Shown: positions 35,080 through 43,389, counted from the stretch's first letter. The stretch: 64,000 nt of DNA from DATEEG01 sp035525055 (GCA_035525055.1 DATLEZ010000175.1:1-64000), one strand, 5' to 3'. Notes: generated by a model not told the origin, from the sequence alone. A program made the numbers and translations.

Positions 35080-35399
35080 GTGGTCCTAAACCAACAAGAC
35101 AACGGCAAGCAAATCGAACTGAGCGCGAGCGAACCGCTCGAAATCTCATTGCCGGAGAACCCGACCACAGGATTCCGATGGAGCTTCGATGACCTGGACC
35201 CTTCGGTGCATCTCACCGAAGACACATACGACCTTGCAGGCGATGTGACTCCCGGCGCGGCGACCAATCACATTTCCGACTGACCGTCTCCCAACCAGGC
35301 GAATACCGGATCGCCCTGCGTCTCTGGCGCGAGTGGGAGGGTGAGGCATCGATCTCAGATCAATACAGCATCACTGTGGATGTAACCGATGAGGTGTAG
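35080..35399 (+). pseudogene. Chagasin-like (I42) cysteine-protease inhibitor with a frameshift
   Basis: From GTG 35080 the frame carries ISLPENPTTGFRW, containing the NPTTG loop that chagasin inserts into papain-like active sites. It stops prematurely after TNHISD. The expected continuation HFRLTVSQPGEYRIALRLWR, ending in VDVTDEV with a TAG at 35397-35399, lies in another frame. A duplicated CA in the run aatcacattt near 35270 explains the shift. Reconstructed length is about 105 residues without a signal peptide. It starts 22 bases after the second CHAT gene, so it belongs to that operon and may have been its inhibitor. Confidence 0.75.
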
Positions 35400-35429
35400 G
35401 GGTCTTCCCGACCCCCACACCCCATCCGG

Positions 35430-35959
35430 ATTGGCGATTGCCGAGCATCCCGTCCGTCGGGAGCGGCTGGCCGGGACCCTCTGGCCCGAGGAACCGGTAG
35501 CAGTGGCCGGGGCCCGCCTACGGACGGGTCTGTGGCGACTACGCAGCCAGTTGCCATCCGTGGTTGACGTAATGGGCGATTCGATATCACTGTCACCCAC
35601 CTGGCAGGTCGACTACCGCTCGGCCGCGACCTCGCCGAGCGGATGTCAAAGAATCCAGCCACCGATCCGTTGGACATCCCGAGGTGGGTGTTGTTCACGG
35701 AGGATCTGCTGCCGGATTGGTACGAGCCGTGGCTTGAGCCCGCGCAGCGGGCGTTCCGTGAAACCCGAATCCACGCCCTCGAGTGGATCGCCCGCAAACG
35801 TCTCCTTCAGGGTGAACACTGGCTCGCGATCGAGGCCTGTGGAGCAGCGCTGACCGCCGAGCCATTGCGACAGTCGGCCCATTTGCTGATGGCCGAGATC
35901 TACCGGGCGGAAGGCAACTCGAGGACACCCGGAGATTCCTCGAGGCCCAACTCAACTGA
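35430..35959 (+). pseudogene. BTAD/SARP-type transcriptional regulator, truncated and frameshifted
   Basis: The first recognisable piece is the second half of an OmpR-like winged helix, VRRERLAGTLWPEEPVAVAG then LRTGLWRLRSQLPSVVD. The bacterial transcriptional activator domain follows in another frame (DLAERMSKNP, WYEPWLEPAQRAFRETRI, AIEACGAALTAEPLRQSAHL), and the last helix EDTRRFLEAQLN in a third. Both junctions behave as one missing base. The N-terminal half of the DNA-binding domain is absent. It was probably a regulator of the CHAT operon or a neighbour. Confidence 0.7.
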
Positions 35960-35980
35960 GAGCCAGCTGGGACCGGACCG

Positions 35981-36493
35981 TCAGATCCACCCCAGCCAAC
36001 CGAGTATCTCCCTTGCCACGGTTTGCACAGGTCGGTCGTTGACCAGGACGAGGTCACCGACTTCCGCCCCGAAGTCTTCTCGCAGCCAATTCTCAGTCTG
36101 TCGCAGATCGATCTGTCGGCCGGTGGTGACGGCCCCGGCCAATCGATTCTTGATCTCGGGGTAGGTAAGCGTGAGGCGCACCACTCGAAGCGGACAGCGA
36201 AGTGCCCGGCGAATCTCCACAATGTCGGTTTCGTCCTCGATCGCTCCTGCCAGCATGAGATGGCTCACGCCGGCATCGATGTAGTTCCGTGCGACCGCCG
36301 CGAGGTTGGAGAGCCCTATCCGATCCACGACATCGTCATCGAGGTTGCCGATGTTGAACCACCACAACCAGTCGAGGTCGATGGCAGCGAACGTCAGCCC
36401 GGTGTCCTCGAACTGTTCGGCCATCTCCTCGACCACTGTTGTCTTACCTACGCCATACACGCCGGTGACCGCCACTGCCTGCGGTTCCTTCAT
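35981..36493 (-). CDS. P-loop kinase-like ATP/GTP-binding protein
   Basis: The protein has 170 residues. The Walker A motif TGVYGVGKTTVVEEMAEQ lies at about residues 9-26. A DLDW segment and SHLMLAGAIEDE may supply acidic metal ligands. The layout is that of small nucleoside/adenylylsulfate-kinase-like P-loop proteins, but the substrate cannot be named. It is followed upstream, 21 bases away on the same strand, by the 161-residue helical protein gene, so they may be co-transcribed. Confidence 0.7.
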   Translation of the reverse strand: MKEPQAVAVTGVYGVGKTTVVEEMAEQFEDTGLTFAAIDLDWLWWFNIGNLDDDVVDRIGLSNLAAVARNYIDAGVSHLMLAGAIEDETDIVEIRRALRCPLRVVRLTLTYPEIKNRLAGAVTTGRQIDLRQTENWLREDFGAEVGDLVLVNDRPVQTVAREILGWLGWI

Positions 36494-36514
36494 GATTTAG
36501 GTTTCACTGGTCGG

Positions 36515-37000
36515 CTACCGGAGAAAACACTGCCTGGCGGCCCACTCGTGGATCTCCCTCAGGGTCCTGAGCTCGTTCTCCGACTGCTCGCCCAAGGCGG
36601 CGAAGTCGAAGCGAGCCAAGCCGGGGAAGGATGAAGACGTCTCCAGCAGAGCGGCCCAGAGCCCCACCTTGCTCTGAACCCCAGACATGAGGGTCTCCAA
36701 CTCGACCACTCTGGCTAGAGGTGAATAGCGCAAGAAGTGACCGTTGGGCTTAAGGCGGGCCACCTGTGCAGAAAGCAACGCCAGCGCCCTCTTGGCCTGC
36801 CCGCCGCTGACTCCGGCCGCGGCTCTTACAGAGTCCAGGGTCTCTTTTTCGGCCTTGATCAACTCGCGGATTTCCTTGAGTTCGGCCCCCCAGGGTCCCG
36901 ATCGATTCTTGCGCCAAAGACGCCGGGCCAGATCGGTGCCGGCCGTGGCTCCGGCCCGGTGGTCGTCCAGATAGATCTTCAGGTATTGAAGGGATTCCAT
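36515..37000 (-). CDS. All-helical conserved hypothetical protein
   Basis: The protein has 161 residues and is predicted almost entirely helical. It starts YLKIYLDDHRAGATAGTDLA and contains GQAKRALALLSAQVARLKPN and RYSPLARVVELETLMSGVQ. I have seen this pattern in actinobacterial proteins of unknown function with a ferritin-like helix bundle, though no metal-binding ExxH motif is visible. It is divergent from the STAS gene across a 238-base gap that contains no gene. Confidence 0.7.
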   Translation of the reverse strand: MESLQYLKIYLDDHRAGATAGTDLARRLWRKNRSGPWGAELKEIRELIKAEKETLDSVRAAAGVSGGQAKRALALLSAQVARLKPNGHFLRYSPLARVVELETLMSGVQSKVGLWAALLETSSSFPGLARFDFAALGEQSENELRTLREIHEWAARQCFLR

Positions 37001-37238
37001 TTGCCGCTCGCTCCTTAGGTACCTAGGAGGTGCCTTCGCTCACTAATGGGCGCCAAACCTACCGGAAGCCAGTACGACCGGGTGCGTTCCCCAGGACCCA
37101 GATCCGCGCCTCCCGGGACCGTCGGGGATCCCCTTGCGGTGAATACTTGGTCTGCGCTACATTCCCGGCCGCGAGTTAGATAGATAGCCCCTTTTCGTTT
37201 CTCGAGCGTCTGTTCTTGCGATGTGAAGGAGGTTTGAA

Positions 37239-37658
37239 ATGGCCGGCTCGGTGGGTTCGCCCTGGGTTGTTTTGACCTTGAGTGGCGAGTTGGACATGTC
37301 CCGCAGCGACGAGCTGGACGGGATGGCGGCAACGGCATTTAGCGGCGAGCGGGTCAACGCCATCTTCGATTTGTCCGACGTTGCGTTCATGGATTCGTCC
37401 GCTCTCAGGTGGTTGCTGAAGGTGCAGGATCTCGCCGATCAGGCCGGCGGCTGCCTCCGGTTGGTAGCTCCCGAGGAAGGCAGCTTGCTGCGCCTTCTCT
37501 CGTTGACCGGCCTGGCGGATCGATTCGCGGTCTTCCCAACCAGGAAGGATGCGGAGCAACCATCGCCCGGAATGACGGAAGCACCCGATGACCTGCTCCC
37601 GTCACCTCACAGTCGTTCAATAGGGCGCGTTTCGGCTCCGGAACCACCGGGTATCTGA
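37239..37658 (+). CDS. STAS-domain anti-sigma factor antagonist
   Basis: The protein has 139 residues with a strong AGGAGG site before ATG. The STAS fold occupies residues about 8-105: VVLTLSGELDMSRSDEL, then IFDLSDVAFMDSSALRWLL, in which the Ser of DSSAL is the usual phosphorylation site in anti-anti-sigma factors. A disordered tail of about 35 residues follows. In partner-switching systems the unphosphorylated form sequesters an anti-sigma kinase and frees a SigB/SigF-type sigma. A SpoIIE-type phosphatase 400 bases away and several SigF-like promoters support that role. Confidence 0.88.
   Translation: MAGSVGSPWVVLTLSGELDMSRSDELDGMAATAFSGERVNAIFDLSDVAFMDSSALRWLLKVQDLADQAGGCLRLVAPEEGSLLRLLSLTGLADRFAVFPTRKDAEQPSPGMTEAPDDLLPSPHSRSIGRVSAPEPPGI
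37629..37654 (+). promoter_or_regulatory. SigF/SigB-like promoter upstream of the PRC-barrel gene
   Basis: GTTT (37629-37632), 16 bases, GGGTAT (37649-37654). The element lies in the last codons of the STAS gene and about 50 bases upstream of ATG 37704. Confidence 0.65.
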
Positions 37659-37703
37659 CTGACAACTCCTAAGTGGGAAGGTCCCACTGGTGGAAGGAGA
37701 GCC

Positions 37704-38006
37704 ATGTACACGGATCTATGGACGTACCGGGAGTCTGTCCCCTCATCCACCGAAGGAATCAGTGGGTTCGCCGTCGAGGCCATGGATGGCAGCATCGGTC
37801 ACATCGATGCATCCTCTGCGAATTCACGGATGGCGGTCACGTGCGACAGCCCTTGGTTGGGCGCGAGTACCCCTGCAAGGACCAACCTCATGGCCGCGCG
37901 CTGTGGATGGTCAACCAGCTCTGCGACCTCGCCCAGATCAGATCGACTCCCGGACAAACCGTTGTCCGGCTGCACAAGACCATTGCCGCGGCCGGCAATC
38001 CTGTGA
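37704..38006 (+). pseudogene. PRC-barrel-type stress protein, 3' part degenerate
   Basis: A good AGGAG site precedes ATG 37704. The first about 38 residues match the start of PRC-barrel proteins common near stress genes: MYTDLWTYRESVPSS, then GFAVEAMDGSIGHID. After MAVTCDSPWL the expected beta-barrel sequence is not maintained in one frame; fragments such as RAVDGQ and DQID appear in other frames. It is probably a frameshifted gene whose N-terminus is still translated. A SigF-like promoter lies just upstream. Confidence 0.55.
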
Positions 38007-38055
38007 CGAACGGGGCCGCCGTTTAGGAAACTCAGCGGGCGTCACGCCCGTCGGC

Positions 38056-39726
38056 TCAGATGGCTCGAGCGGCGAGCAAAGCGATGTCGTCGTGCACCTT
38101 GTCATCAGTCGCAGCGCGCACGTGGGCAAGTAACCGGTCCAGGAGAGGGTCCAGTTCCTCGAGATGAGCAGGACCGAGCGCTGCTTCGACGCTCTCTGGC
38201 GGCGCCTCGCCGCGCACCGCGAAACCGTCCGTGTAGATGAGGAGAGTGTCGCCCCTCGTCAACGAGTAATGCTCTTCGATTGGCTCGATTGAGGGAATTA
38301 CGCCTGCGGGCGGGCAAGGGCTGCCCAGTCTCGTGCTGGTTCCATCGGATGACACGAGTAACGGCGGCGGGTGTCCCGCCAAAGCGACCTTCATGTCGAA
38401 GCGATCACCCTGCCGATCCAACAGGACATACGCCAGCGTGCACATCCTCTGATCTTCTTCTATTAGTGCCAGGTTCAACGCCCCGATCACGACGGCCGGA
38501 CTTGGATCGACGTTGACGATCGCCCTGACGGTGTGACGAGCAAGGCCAACTGCCGCTGCAGCGGCAATGCCCTTACCTTCTATGTCACCCACGACCAGAG
38601 CGCACAGTTCGGCTGAGAGAGGGATGACGTCATAGAAGTCGCCACCAACATGACCGATCCGAGTGAGCGGCCTATAACGCGCCGCGAGCACCAGCCCATC
38701 AACCACAGGCAGGAATCGAGGCATCAGCCCGCGTTGGAGGACTTGCGAGACCTCGTGCTCGTGCTGGTAGAGGCGGGCGTTCTCGAGCGTCACCGCGGCC
38801 CGATCCGCCACTGAGACAAGAACTTCAACGTCGCTGTCGTCAAATGGCAGGTCGGGAGCTGTACGGGCCAGAGACAAAGCACCAATGACCTGGCTCCCCC
38901 TCTGCAGTGGAACGCAAACCACCGAGTTCACCTGGAAGCGACGAAACAGGTCAACGAACTCACGGCCCTCGACTTCCTCGGCCATGGCCAGCATCTCCGG
39001 CGTAATCTCAGCGACGACTTCCGGTTTCCTCGTTCGGGCTACCCGCGCCGGCATTCGATCCGAGTCAAGGCTCATCCGCTCTCCTTGCCTCATAGAGATC
39101 AGCAGGTCGGCCTCAGGCGAATCCGGGTGGATCAGTGCTACCGAAGCAAGGGTCCCGTCGTCTCCGATCAAGTGGACTTCGCACCAGCTGCCTAGCTGGG
39201 GCACGAGGAGCTTTGCCAGCGCTGCGAGGTTCTCTTCGAGGTCGAGCGAGCCGCCTAGCAGCTCGTTGGCGCTCGCCAGCAATCGGCCGGTCTCGTCGCG
39301 CCGCACCTGGTCGGTTATGTCCGTGAAGAAGTTGAGCGCCAGGACTGTCTCACCGGCGTCGTTCTTGATGGGACTGGCGTTCACCCGCGACCATCGCACC
39401 CGGTGGCTACCCGGGACCCGGTAGCCAATTACCTCCTCAACCACCTTCTCCCCCATGAGGACGCGGCGGCCCGGCAGACGATCGGTCGAGAGTACATCGC
39501 CGTTTTGGTCGACCATCTCGGACCTTCCCACCAGCTCGGTAGGCGAAGCCTTCAGCAATTCTTCCGCCGTACGGAAGCCGATCACCCCGGCCGCAAGGTC
39601 ATTGGCGTAGACCAGCCTTCCCGCTGCGTCCTGGACCGTGATCGCCTCACGGGCATGCCGGAACAAGACGTCGAGCACATGCCGATCGTCCCGCATTGCC
39701 AATTCGATGAATCGATCCCCTGGCAC
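38056..39726 (-). CDS. PAS-GAF-SpoIIE/PP2C serine phosphatase (RsbU/RsbP-like)
   Basis: The protein has 556 residues. GTG 39726 is preceded by GAAGG. A PAS domain spans about 15-140 (ITVQDAAGRLVYANDLAAGV and NFFTDITDQ), a GAF domain about 160-320 (SLDLEENLAALAKLLVPQLG to VADRAAVTLENARLYQ), and a PP2C/SpoIIE domain about 335-556. Metal-binding acids sit in GGDFYDV, VVGDIEGKG and the terminal DDIALL. It would dephosphorylate a STAS antagonist, plausibly the one at 37239, to activate a stress sigma factor in response to a cytosolic signal. Confidence 0.9.
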   Translation of the reverse strand: MPGDRFIELAMRDDRHVLDVLFRHAREAITVQDAAGRLVYANDLAAGVIGFRTAEELLKASPTELVGRSEMVDQNGDVLSTDRLPGRRVLMGEKVVEEVIGYRVPGSHRVRWSRVNASPIKNDAGETVLALNFFTDITDQVRRDETGRLLASANELLGGSLDLEENLAALAKLLVPQLGSWCEVHLIGDDGTLASVALIHPDSPEADLLISMRQGERMSLDSDRMPARVARTRKPEVVAEITPEMLAMAEEVEGREFVDLFRRFQVNSVVCVPLQRGSQVIGALSLARTAPDLPFDDSDVEVLVSVADRAAVTLENARLYQHEHEVSQVLQRGLMPRFLPVVDGLVLAARYRPLTRIGHVGGDFYDVIPLSAELCALVVGDIEGKGIAAAAAVGLARHTVRAIVNVDPSPAVVIGALNLALIEEDQRMCTLAYVLLDRQGDRFDMKVALAGHPPPLLVSSDGTSTRLGSPCPPAGVIPSIEPIEEHYSLTRGDTLLIYTDGFAVRGEAPPESVEAALGPAHLEELDPLLDRLLAHVRAATDDKVHDDIALLAARAI

Positions 39727-40229
39727 TCACCTTCCTTCACGTTCCGGCGATCCACCCTGACATAGGAACCACCATCGACTCCCAAACCTGACCTTCGAAA
39801 CAGTAGGACGTTTTGAAACAGCAGGGATGCCCGTTGTCGTTGAACGGGCGTTCAGGTATCTCGTGGCCGGTTGGCCAACCCGTGGAGGTCGCTCCAGCAG
39901 GCTATTGTTACAGCAGTCCGCGGCAGCAACCTCAGTCGAGCGGCCCCCCTCGGGCAGCTTCGCCTTCAGCCGACCGAGTTCTCCGATGGCGCCCGTCGCC
40001 CGGAACTCGCAAATCAAGCGAGCGATTCCGGCGCCGATGCCGGGCCCCCCAGCATCTCATCGAACGGCTCTCCCAGGTCAGGCGAGATCTCGTCAAGGGA
40101 CCACACTGCCTGTCGATAGGCCTTCGATCGAAACTCGCGATGGGTAGCGCCCGCTCTCGCCAGGTCGGCCGGCGAGGTCTTACCCCGTGTCCCTGACTTC
40201 TTGGCCCGTGTTCCTGACTTGATCGCCAC
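39727..40229 (-). pseudogene. Helix-hairpin-helix protein next to Ku, frameshifted in a G run
   Basis: GTG 40229 has GGGGGA just upstream. The frame reads a basic start with a repeated SGTR, then ARAGATHREFRSKAYRQAVW and SLDEISPDLGEPFDEMLG, like the helical start of PolX-type proteins. A stop then follows. The conserved helix-hairpin-helix PGIGAGIARLI and the helix ATGAIGELGRLKAKL lie in another frame. One G missing from the run in ctggggggccc (near 40048) would restore a protein of about 167 residues. It is divergent from ku and has its own SigF-like promoter, which implies a DNA-repair role. Confidence 0.7.
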
Positions 40230-40264
40230 GATGTCCCCCTTCTGGCTGCAGACGCGGCAGCGGT

Positions 40265-40290
40265 TTACCCGCGACAGAGACCCTTCAAAC
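40265..40290 (-). promoter_or_regulatory. SigF/SigB-like promoter for the helix-hairpin-helix gene
   Basis: On the minus strand GTTT (40290-40287), 16 bases, GGGTAA (40270-40265), about 36 bases upstream of GTG 40229. Confidence 0.7.
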
Positions 40291-40360
40291 CTGGCTGGAT
40301 TGAGCCACAATTGAAATCCCGACGGACTTCGAACAGCACAGGCGTCACCTCCGCGGCGGC

Positions 40361-40386
40361 GTTTGCTGTGGGAGGCGGGCGGGTAA
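40361..40386 (+). promoter_or_regulatory. SigF/SigB-like promoter for ku-ligD
   Basis: GTTT (40361-40364), 16 bases, GGGTAA (40381-40386), about 28 bases upstream of the ku GTG start. It is back-to-back with the promoter of the divergent helix-hairpin-helix gene. Confidence 0.7.
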
Positions 40387-40414
40387 CAACAAGAGAACAA
40401 GAAACGAGGTCCCC

Positions 40415-41410
40415 GTGAAGAGGCAGACTCTCCAGAACATGAGCAAGGCCGAACTCTACGACCGTGCCCAAAAGGCCGGGATCGATGGCCGTTCGCAGAT
40501 GGGGAAAGAGGAGTTGATCAGCGCTCTCTCGAGCGGCTCGAGCAAGTCCAACGGTTCGAGCAGTGAGCGATCAGCTAAAGCCCGTCGCCCATCGGCATCA
40601 AAGCTTCCTAAACCGGCGCCCACGAGCCAGCGTTCGATTTGGAGCGGGGCAATCACCTTCGGCCTCATCACGATCCCGGTCGGCTTGTACACCGCCACCG
40701 AGGACCGCGACATCTCCTTCCACCAGCTCTCAGGCAAGGACAAGTCGAGGATCGAATACAAGAGGGTTTCATCCAAAACGGGTCGCGAGGTCGATTGGGA
40801 CGACATTGTCAAGGGTTTTGAGTACGAGGAGGGGAAGTATGTCGTATTCACACCCGAGGAGGTCAAACAGATCGCCCCGGAAAGCTCTCGGACCATCGAC
40901 GTGGTCCAGTTTGTCGAGGCTGCGGAGATCGACCCGATCTACTTCGAGCGGTCCTACTTCGTGGCTCCCACCAAGGTGGCCGTGAAGGCCTACACCTTGT
41001 TCACGAAAGCACTGGCGGAGTCCGATCGGGTGGCGCTGGCCAAAGTCGCAATTCGGGAAAAAGAGCGGCTCTGCGCGCTCAGAGTGAGAGACGACGTGCT
41101 TGTTTTGGAAACCATGAACTGGCCCGATGAGATCCGGGAACCCAAGTTCGATCAGCTCAAGGCCAAGCCACGGGTCTCGAGCGACGAGTTGAAGATGGCC
41201 CGATTGCTGATCGACCAACTGACCGCCGCCTTCGACCCGACCAGATTCGAAGACAGCTACCGCCAGCGTTTGCAGGAGGCCATCGACGCCAAGATCAACG
41301 GCGACGAAGTCACCGTCGCGGCCGCCGAAGAACCGTCCGCCAAGGTGACGGACCTTCTGGAGGCGTTGAAGGCCAGCGTCGACCAGACCCGGGCCAAGCG
41401 CTCGGCCTAA
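40415..41410 (+). CDS. ku: Ku DNA-end-binding protein with N-terminal SAP/Rho_N-like module
   Basis: The protein has 331 residues and a GTG start with GAGG upstream. Residues about 8-40 (MSKAELYDRAQKAGIDGRSQ and KEELISAL) resemble a SAP/Rho_N nucleic-acid-binding helix pair. A Ser/Lys-rich linker follows, then the bacterial Ku core from about 70 (SIWSGAITFGLITIPVGLY, FHQLSGKDKSRIEYKRVS) to about 300. Ku homodimers load on double-strand breaks and recruit LigD. It is followed eight bases later by ligD. Bacterial Ku proteins more often carry extra DNA-binding parts at the C-terminus, so the N-terminal module is notable. Confidence 0.92.
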   Translation: MKRQTLQNMSKAELYDRAQKAGIDGRSQMGKEELISALSSGSSKSNGSSSERSAKARRPSASKLPKPAPTSQRSIWSGAITFGLITIPVGLYTATEDRDISFHQLSGKDKSRIEYKRVSSKTGREVDWDDIVKGFEYEEGKYVVFTPEEVKQIAPESSRTIDVVQFVEAAEIDPIYFERSYFVAPTKVAVKAYTLFTKALAESDRVALAKVAIREKERLCALRVRDDVLVLETMNWPDEIREPKFDQLKAKPRVSSDELKMARLLIDQLTAAFDPTRFEDSYRQRLQEAIDAKINGDEVTVAAAEEPSAKVTDLLEALKASVDQTRAKRSA

Positions 41411-41417
41411 TCGAGCC

Positions 41418-42923
41418 ATGTCCGACGGCGGCTCGAAGTACGACAGCAAACGACGATTTGAAGCCACGCCCGAACCACCGTCAGCCTTTGGTGATGATGG
41501 AGGCGGCGAGCTGGACCCGCTGGTCGCCGACGCCGGTCCGAGCTTTGTTATCCAGCAGCACTACGCCACCCGACCTCATCACGATTTCCGACTTGAGATG
41601 AGTCGCCCGGACGCCGAACCGGTCTTGGTTTCCTGGGCGGTGCCGAAGGGCCTTCCCCGGCAGCGCGGGAGCAAGGCGCTGGCGGTCAGAACCGAAGACC
41701 ACCCCTTTTCTTACGGGAGCTTCAGTGGCTCCATCCCGGGTGGCAACTATGGAGCCGGCGAAGTCCGGATCTTCGACGCCGGCACGTACGAGATCGTCAA
41801 GCGAGACGAGGAGAAGATCACGTTCAGGCTCGAAGGCAAACGACTCAAGGGGATATATCACCTGGTCAAAACCTCACTCAAAGGTGGCAAAAAGCAATGG
41901 CTGGCGATCCTCTCTAGCGACCAGCGGCCGAGCCCATCGCCCCATCCCCGGCTCGATCCGATGCTGGCGACGGTGAGCGATGGTCCGTTCGACGACCCTG
42001 CCTGGGTCTACGAGCCCAAGTGGGACGGCGTGCGGGCTCTGGCCGTCTGCGACGAGGCTACGAAGTTGGTGTCGCGGCGGGGCAACGACATCAGCACTGG
42101 ATACCCGGAGCTGTCCGGTCCTCACGATCGGCTCGTAGCGCTCGATGCCATCGTCGATGGAGAGATCGTTGCGTTCGACGATGGGAAGCCATCCTTTCAA
42201 AAGCTCCAACAACGCATGCATGTTCGCAATGAGCAGCAGTTGTCGGCTCTGGTTCGCAAGTCACCGGTGGCCTTCATGGTCTTCGACCTGATCTATCTCG
42301 ACGGGGCGAGCCTGACCGGGGAGCCACTCGAAAGGCGGCGTCAGCTTCTCGAGGAGATTGTTGTGCCCGACGACAGGATTCAGGTCTCTCCCGCGATCTT
42401 CGGTGAAGGCACGGTTCTCTACCAGGCCGCCGTCGATCAAGGACTCGAGGGCATCGTCGCCAAGAGCATCGACTCGCAATACGAACCAGGCAAGCGATCG
42501 CCGGCCTGGCTCAAAATCAAGACCGTTCTCGACCTCGACGCGGTAGTCGTCGGATGGACGGAAGGGGCGGGCAGTCGCGACGGAACACTCGGGTCACTGG
42601 TCCTTGCGCTCTACGACGAGGAGGGCAACCTCAGGCACGTCGGGAATGTCGGAACGGGTTTTAACCGCGAATCACTCGCCGACGCCGTGAATCGTCTCGG
42701 GAATCTGCCAGGCTCCGAGAACCCTTTCGGGGCCGCGCTACTCAAAGGCAGTCCGGAACTGCGGAAGGCGTATTGGGTGGCGCCCACGCTCGTGGCGACA
42801 CTTGAATATCGAGAACTCACCAACGCAGGCAGGCTCAGAGCGCCCGCTTTCAAAGGCTTCCGCGGGGACAAAGCACCGGAAGACTGCACCATCGACCAGC
42901 TAGCGGGTAGACAAGCCCGATAG
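41418..42923 (+). CDS. ligD: LigD-type DNA ligase with 3'-phosphoesterase domain, no polymerase domain
   Basis: The protein has 501 residues. Residues about 30-165 form the phosphoesterase domain (FVIQQHYATRPHHDFRLEM, WAVPKGLP, FSGSIPGGNYGAGEV). Residues about 175-490 form the ATP-dependent ligase, with the adenylated Lys201 in YEPKWDGVRALAV, DGEIVAFDDGKPSF and later EGIVAKSIDSQYEPGKRSPA. The primase-polymerase domain found in full LigD is absent, so gap filling would need a separate protein. With Ku it forms the core of non-homologous end joining. Confidence 0.92.
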   Translation: MSDGGSKYDSKRRFEATPEPPSAFGDDGGGELDPLVADAGPSFVIQQHYATRPHHDFRLEMSRPDAEPVLVSWAVPKGLPRQRGSKALAVRTEDHPFSYGSFSGSIPGGNYGAGEVRIFDAGTYEIVKRDEEKITFRLEGKRLKGIYHLVKTSLKGGKKQWLAILSSDQRPSPSPHPRLDPMLATVSDGPFDDPAWVYEPKWDGVRALAVCDEATKLVSRRGNDISTGYPELSGPHDRLVALDAIVDGEIVAFDDGKPSFQKLQQRMHVRNEQQLSALVRKSPVAFMVFDLIYLDGASLTGEPLERRRQLLEEIVVPDDRIQVSPAIFGEGTVLYQAAVDQGLEGIVAKSIDSQYEPGKRSPAWLKIKTVLDLDAVVVGWTEGAGSRDGTLGSLVLALYDEEGNLRHVGNVGTGFNRESLADAVNRLGNLPGSENPFGAALLKGSPELRKAYWVAPTLVATLEYRELTNAGRLRAPAFKGFRGDKAPEDCTIDQLAGRQAR

Positions 42924-42992
42924 CCCGGGCGGGCGACGGCCCAAGTGCTACCCAAAGAAACAAGCGCTGCCCCAAAGTCAAACGGCCAAAGT

Positions 42993-43035
42993 AACGGCTT
43001 GCAGGGCCGTGACGACCACGTCCCTGCAAGCCGTT
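42993..43035 (+). terminator. 14-bp hairpin downstream of ligD
   Basis: aacggcttgcaggg (42993-43006) and ccctgcaagccgtt (43022-43035) are perfect reverse complements with a 15-base loop, about 70 bases after the ligD stop. It is followed by a C run rather than T, so termination would be imperfect. The surrounding stretch 42924-43609 holds no intact gene, only the two gene fragments and repeats listed below. Confidence 0.6.
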
Positions 43036-43049
43036 GCCCCCCCGAACTC

Positions 43050-43258
43050 AGTTCTCCCGACTCGTTCTGATCGCGCATCGCCTTCACGGCGTCGTGGGCA
43101 GCCCTCACATCTGCGGCCTGCTTGGCAACCACATCCTTGATCTGGACTGGGAGGCCCCTGGCGAGGGCGTCTTCGTATTCGCTGACGGCGTCGTCTTCGC
43201 CCGACTCGGCGGCGGCCAGGACCGCGTGAGCATCATCACCCGTCAACGCGTCCTTCAC
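43050..43258 (-). pseudogene. Fragment of a DUF2383 (PA2169-like) four-helix-bundle protein
   Basis: The frame from GTG 43258 reads KDALTGDDAHAVLAAAESGE, then YEDALARGLPVQIKDVVAKQ and VRAAHDAVKAMRDQNE, which matches the second half of stress-related DUF2383 proteins. The N-terminal half is missing upstream, and the frame runs on into ligD antisense without a natural stop, so this is a remnant. Confidence 0.65.
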
Positions 43259-43260
43259 GC

Positions 43261-43389
43261 ACCGAGAACCCGACCCTGCCAGGAGGAGACACCTGGTGTG
43301 TCGTCACCGCGAGCGCCGACTACCTGGGTGAGTCGCTGTGGGAGATGACATGGGACGTTTACGGGGAAGGCGACCCCAGATTCAAGTGA
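43261..43389 (+). pseudogene. C-terminal fragment of an unidentified protein
   Basis: A short open stretch reads TENPTLPGGDTWCVVTASAD, then LGESLWEMTWDVYGEGDPRF and a TGA at 43387-43389. The amino-acid composition is protein-like, but the reading frame upstream is cut off by the neighbouring fragment on the other strand. No family recognised. Confidence 0.45.

Noticed and set aside
42611..43258. A 215-residue leftward protein overlapping ligD
   Set aside because: Only the first about 65 residues are protein-like (DUF2383); the rest is antisense to ligD.
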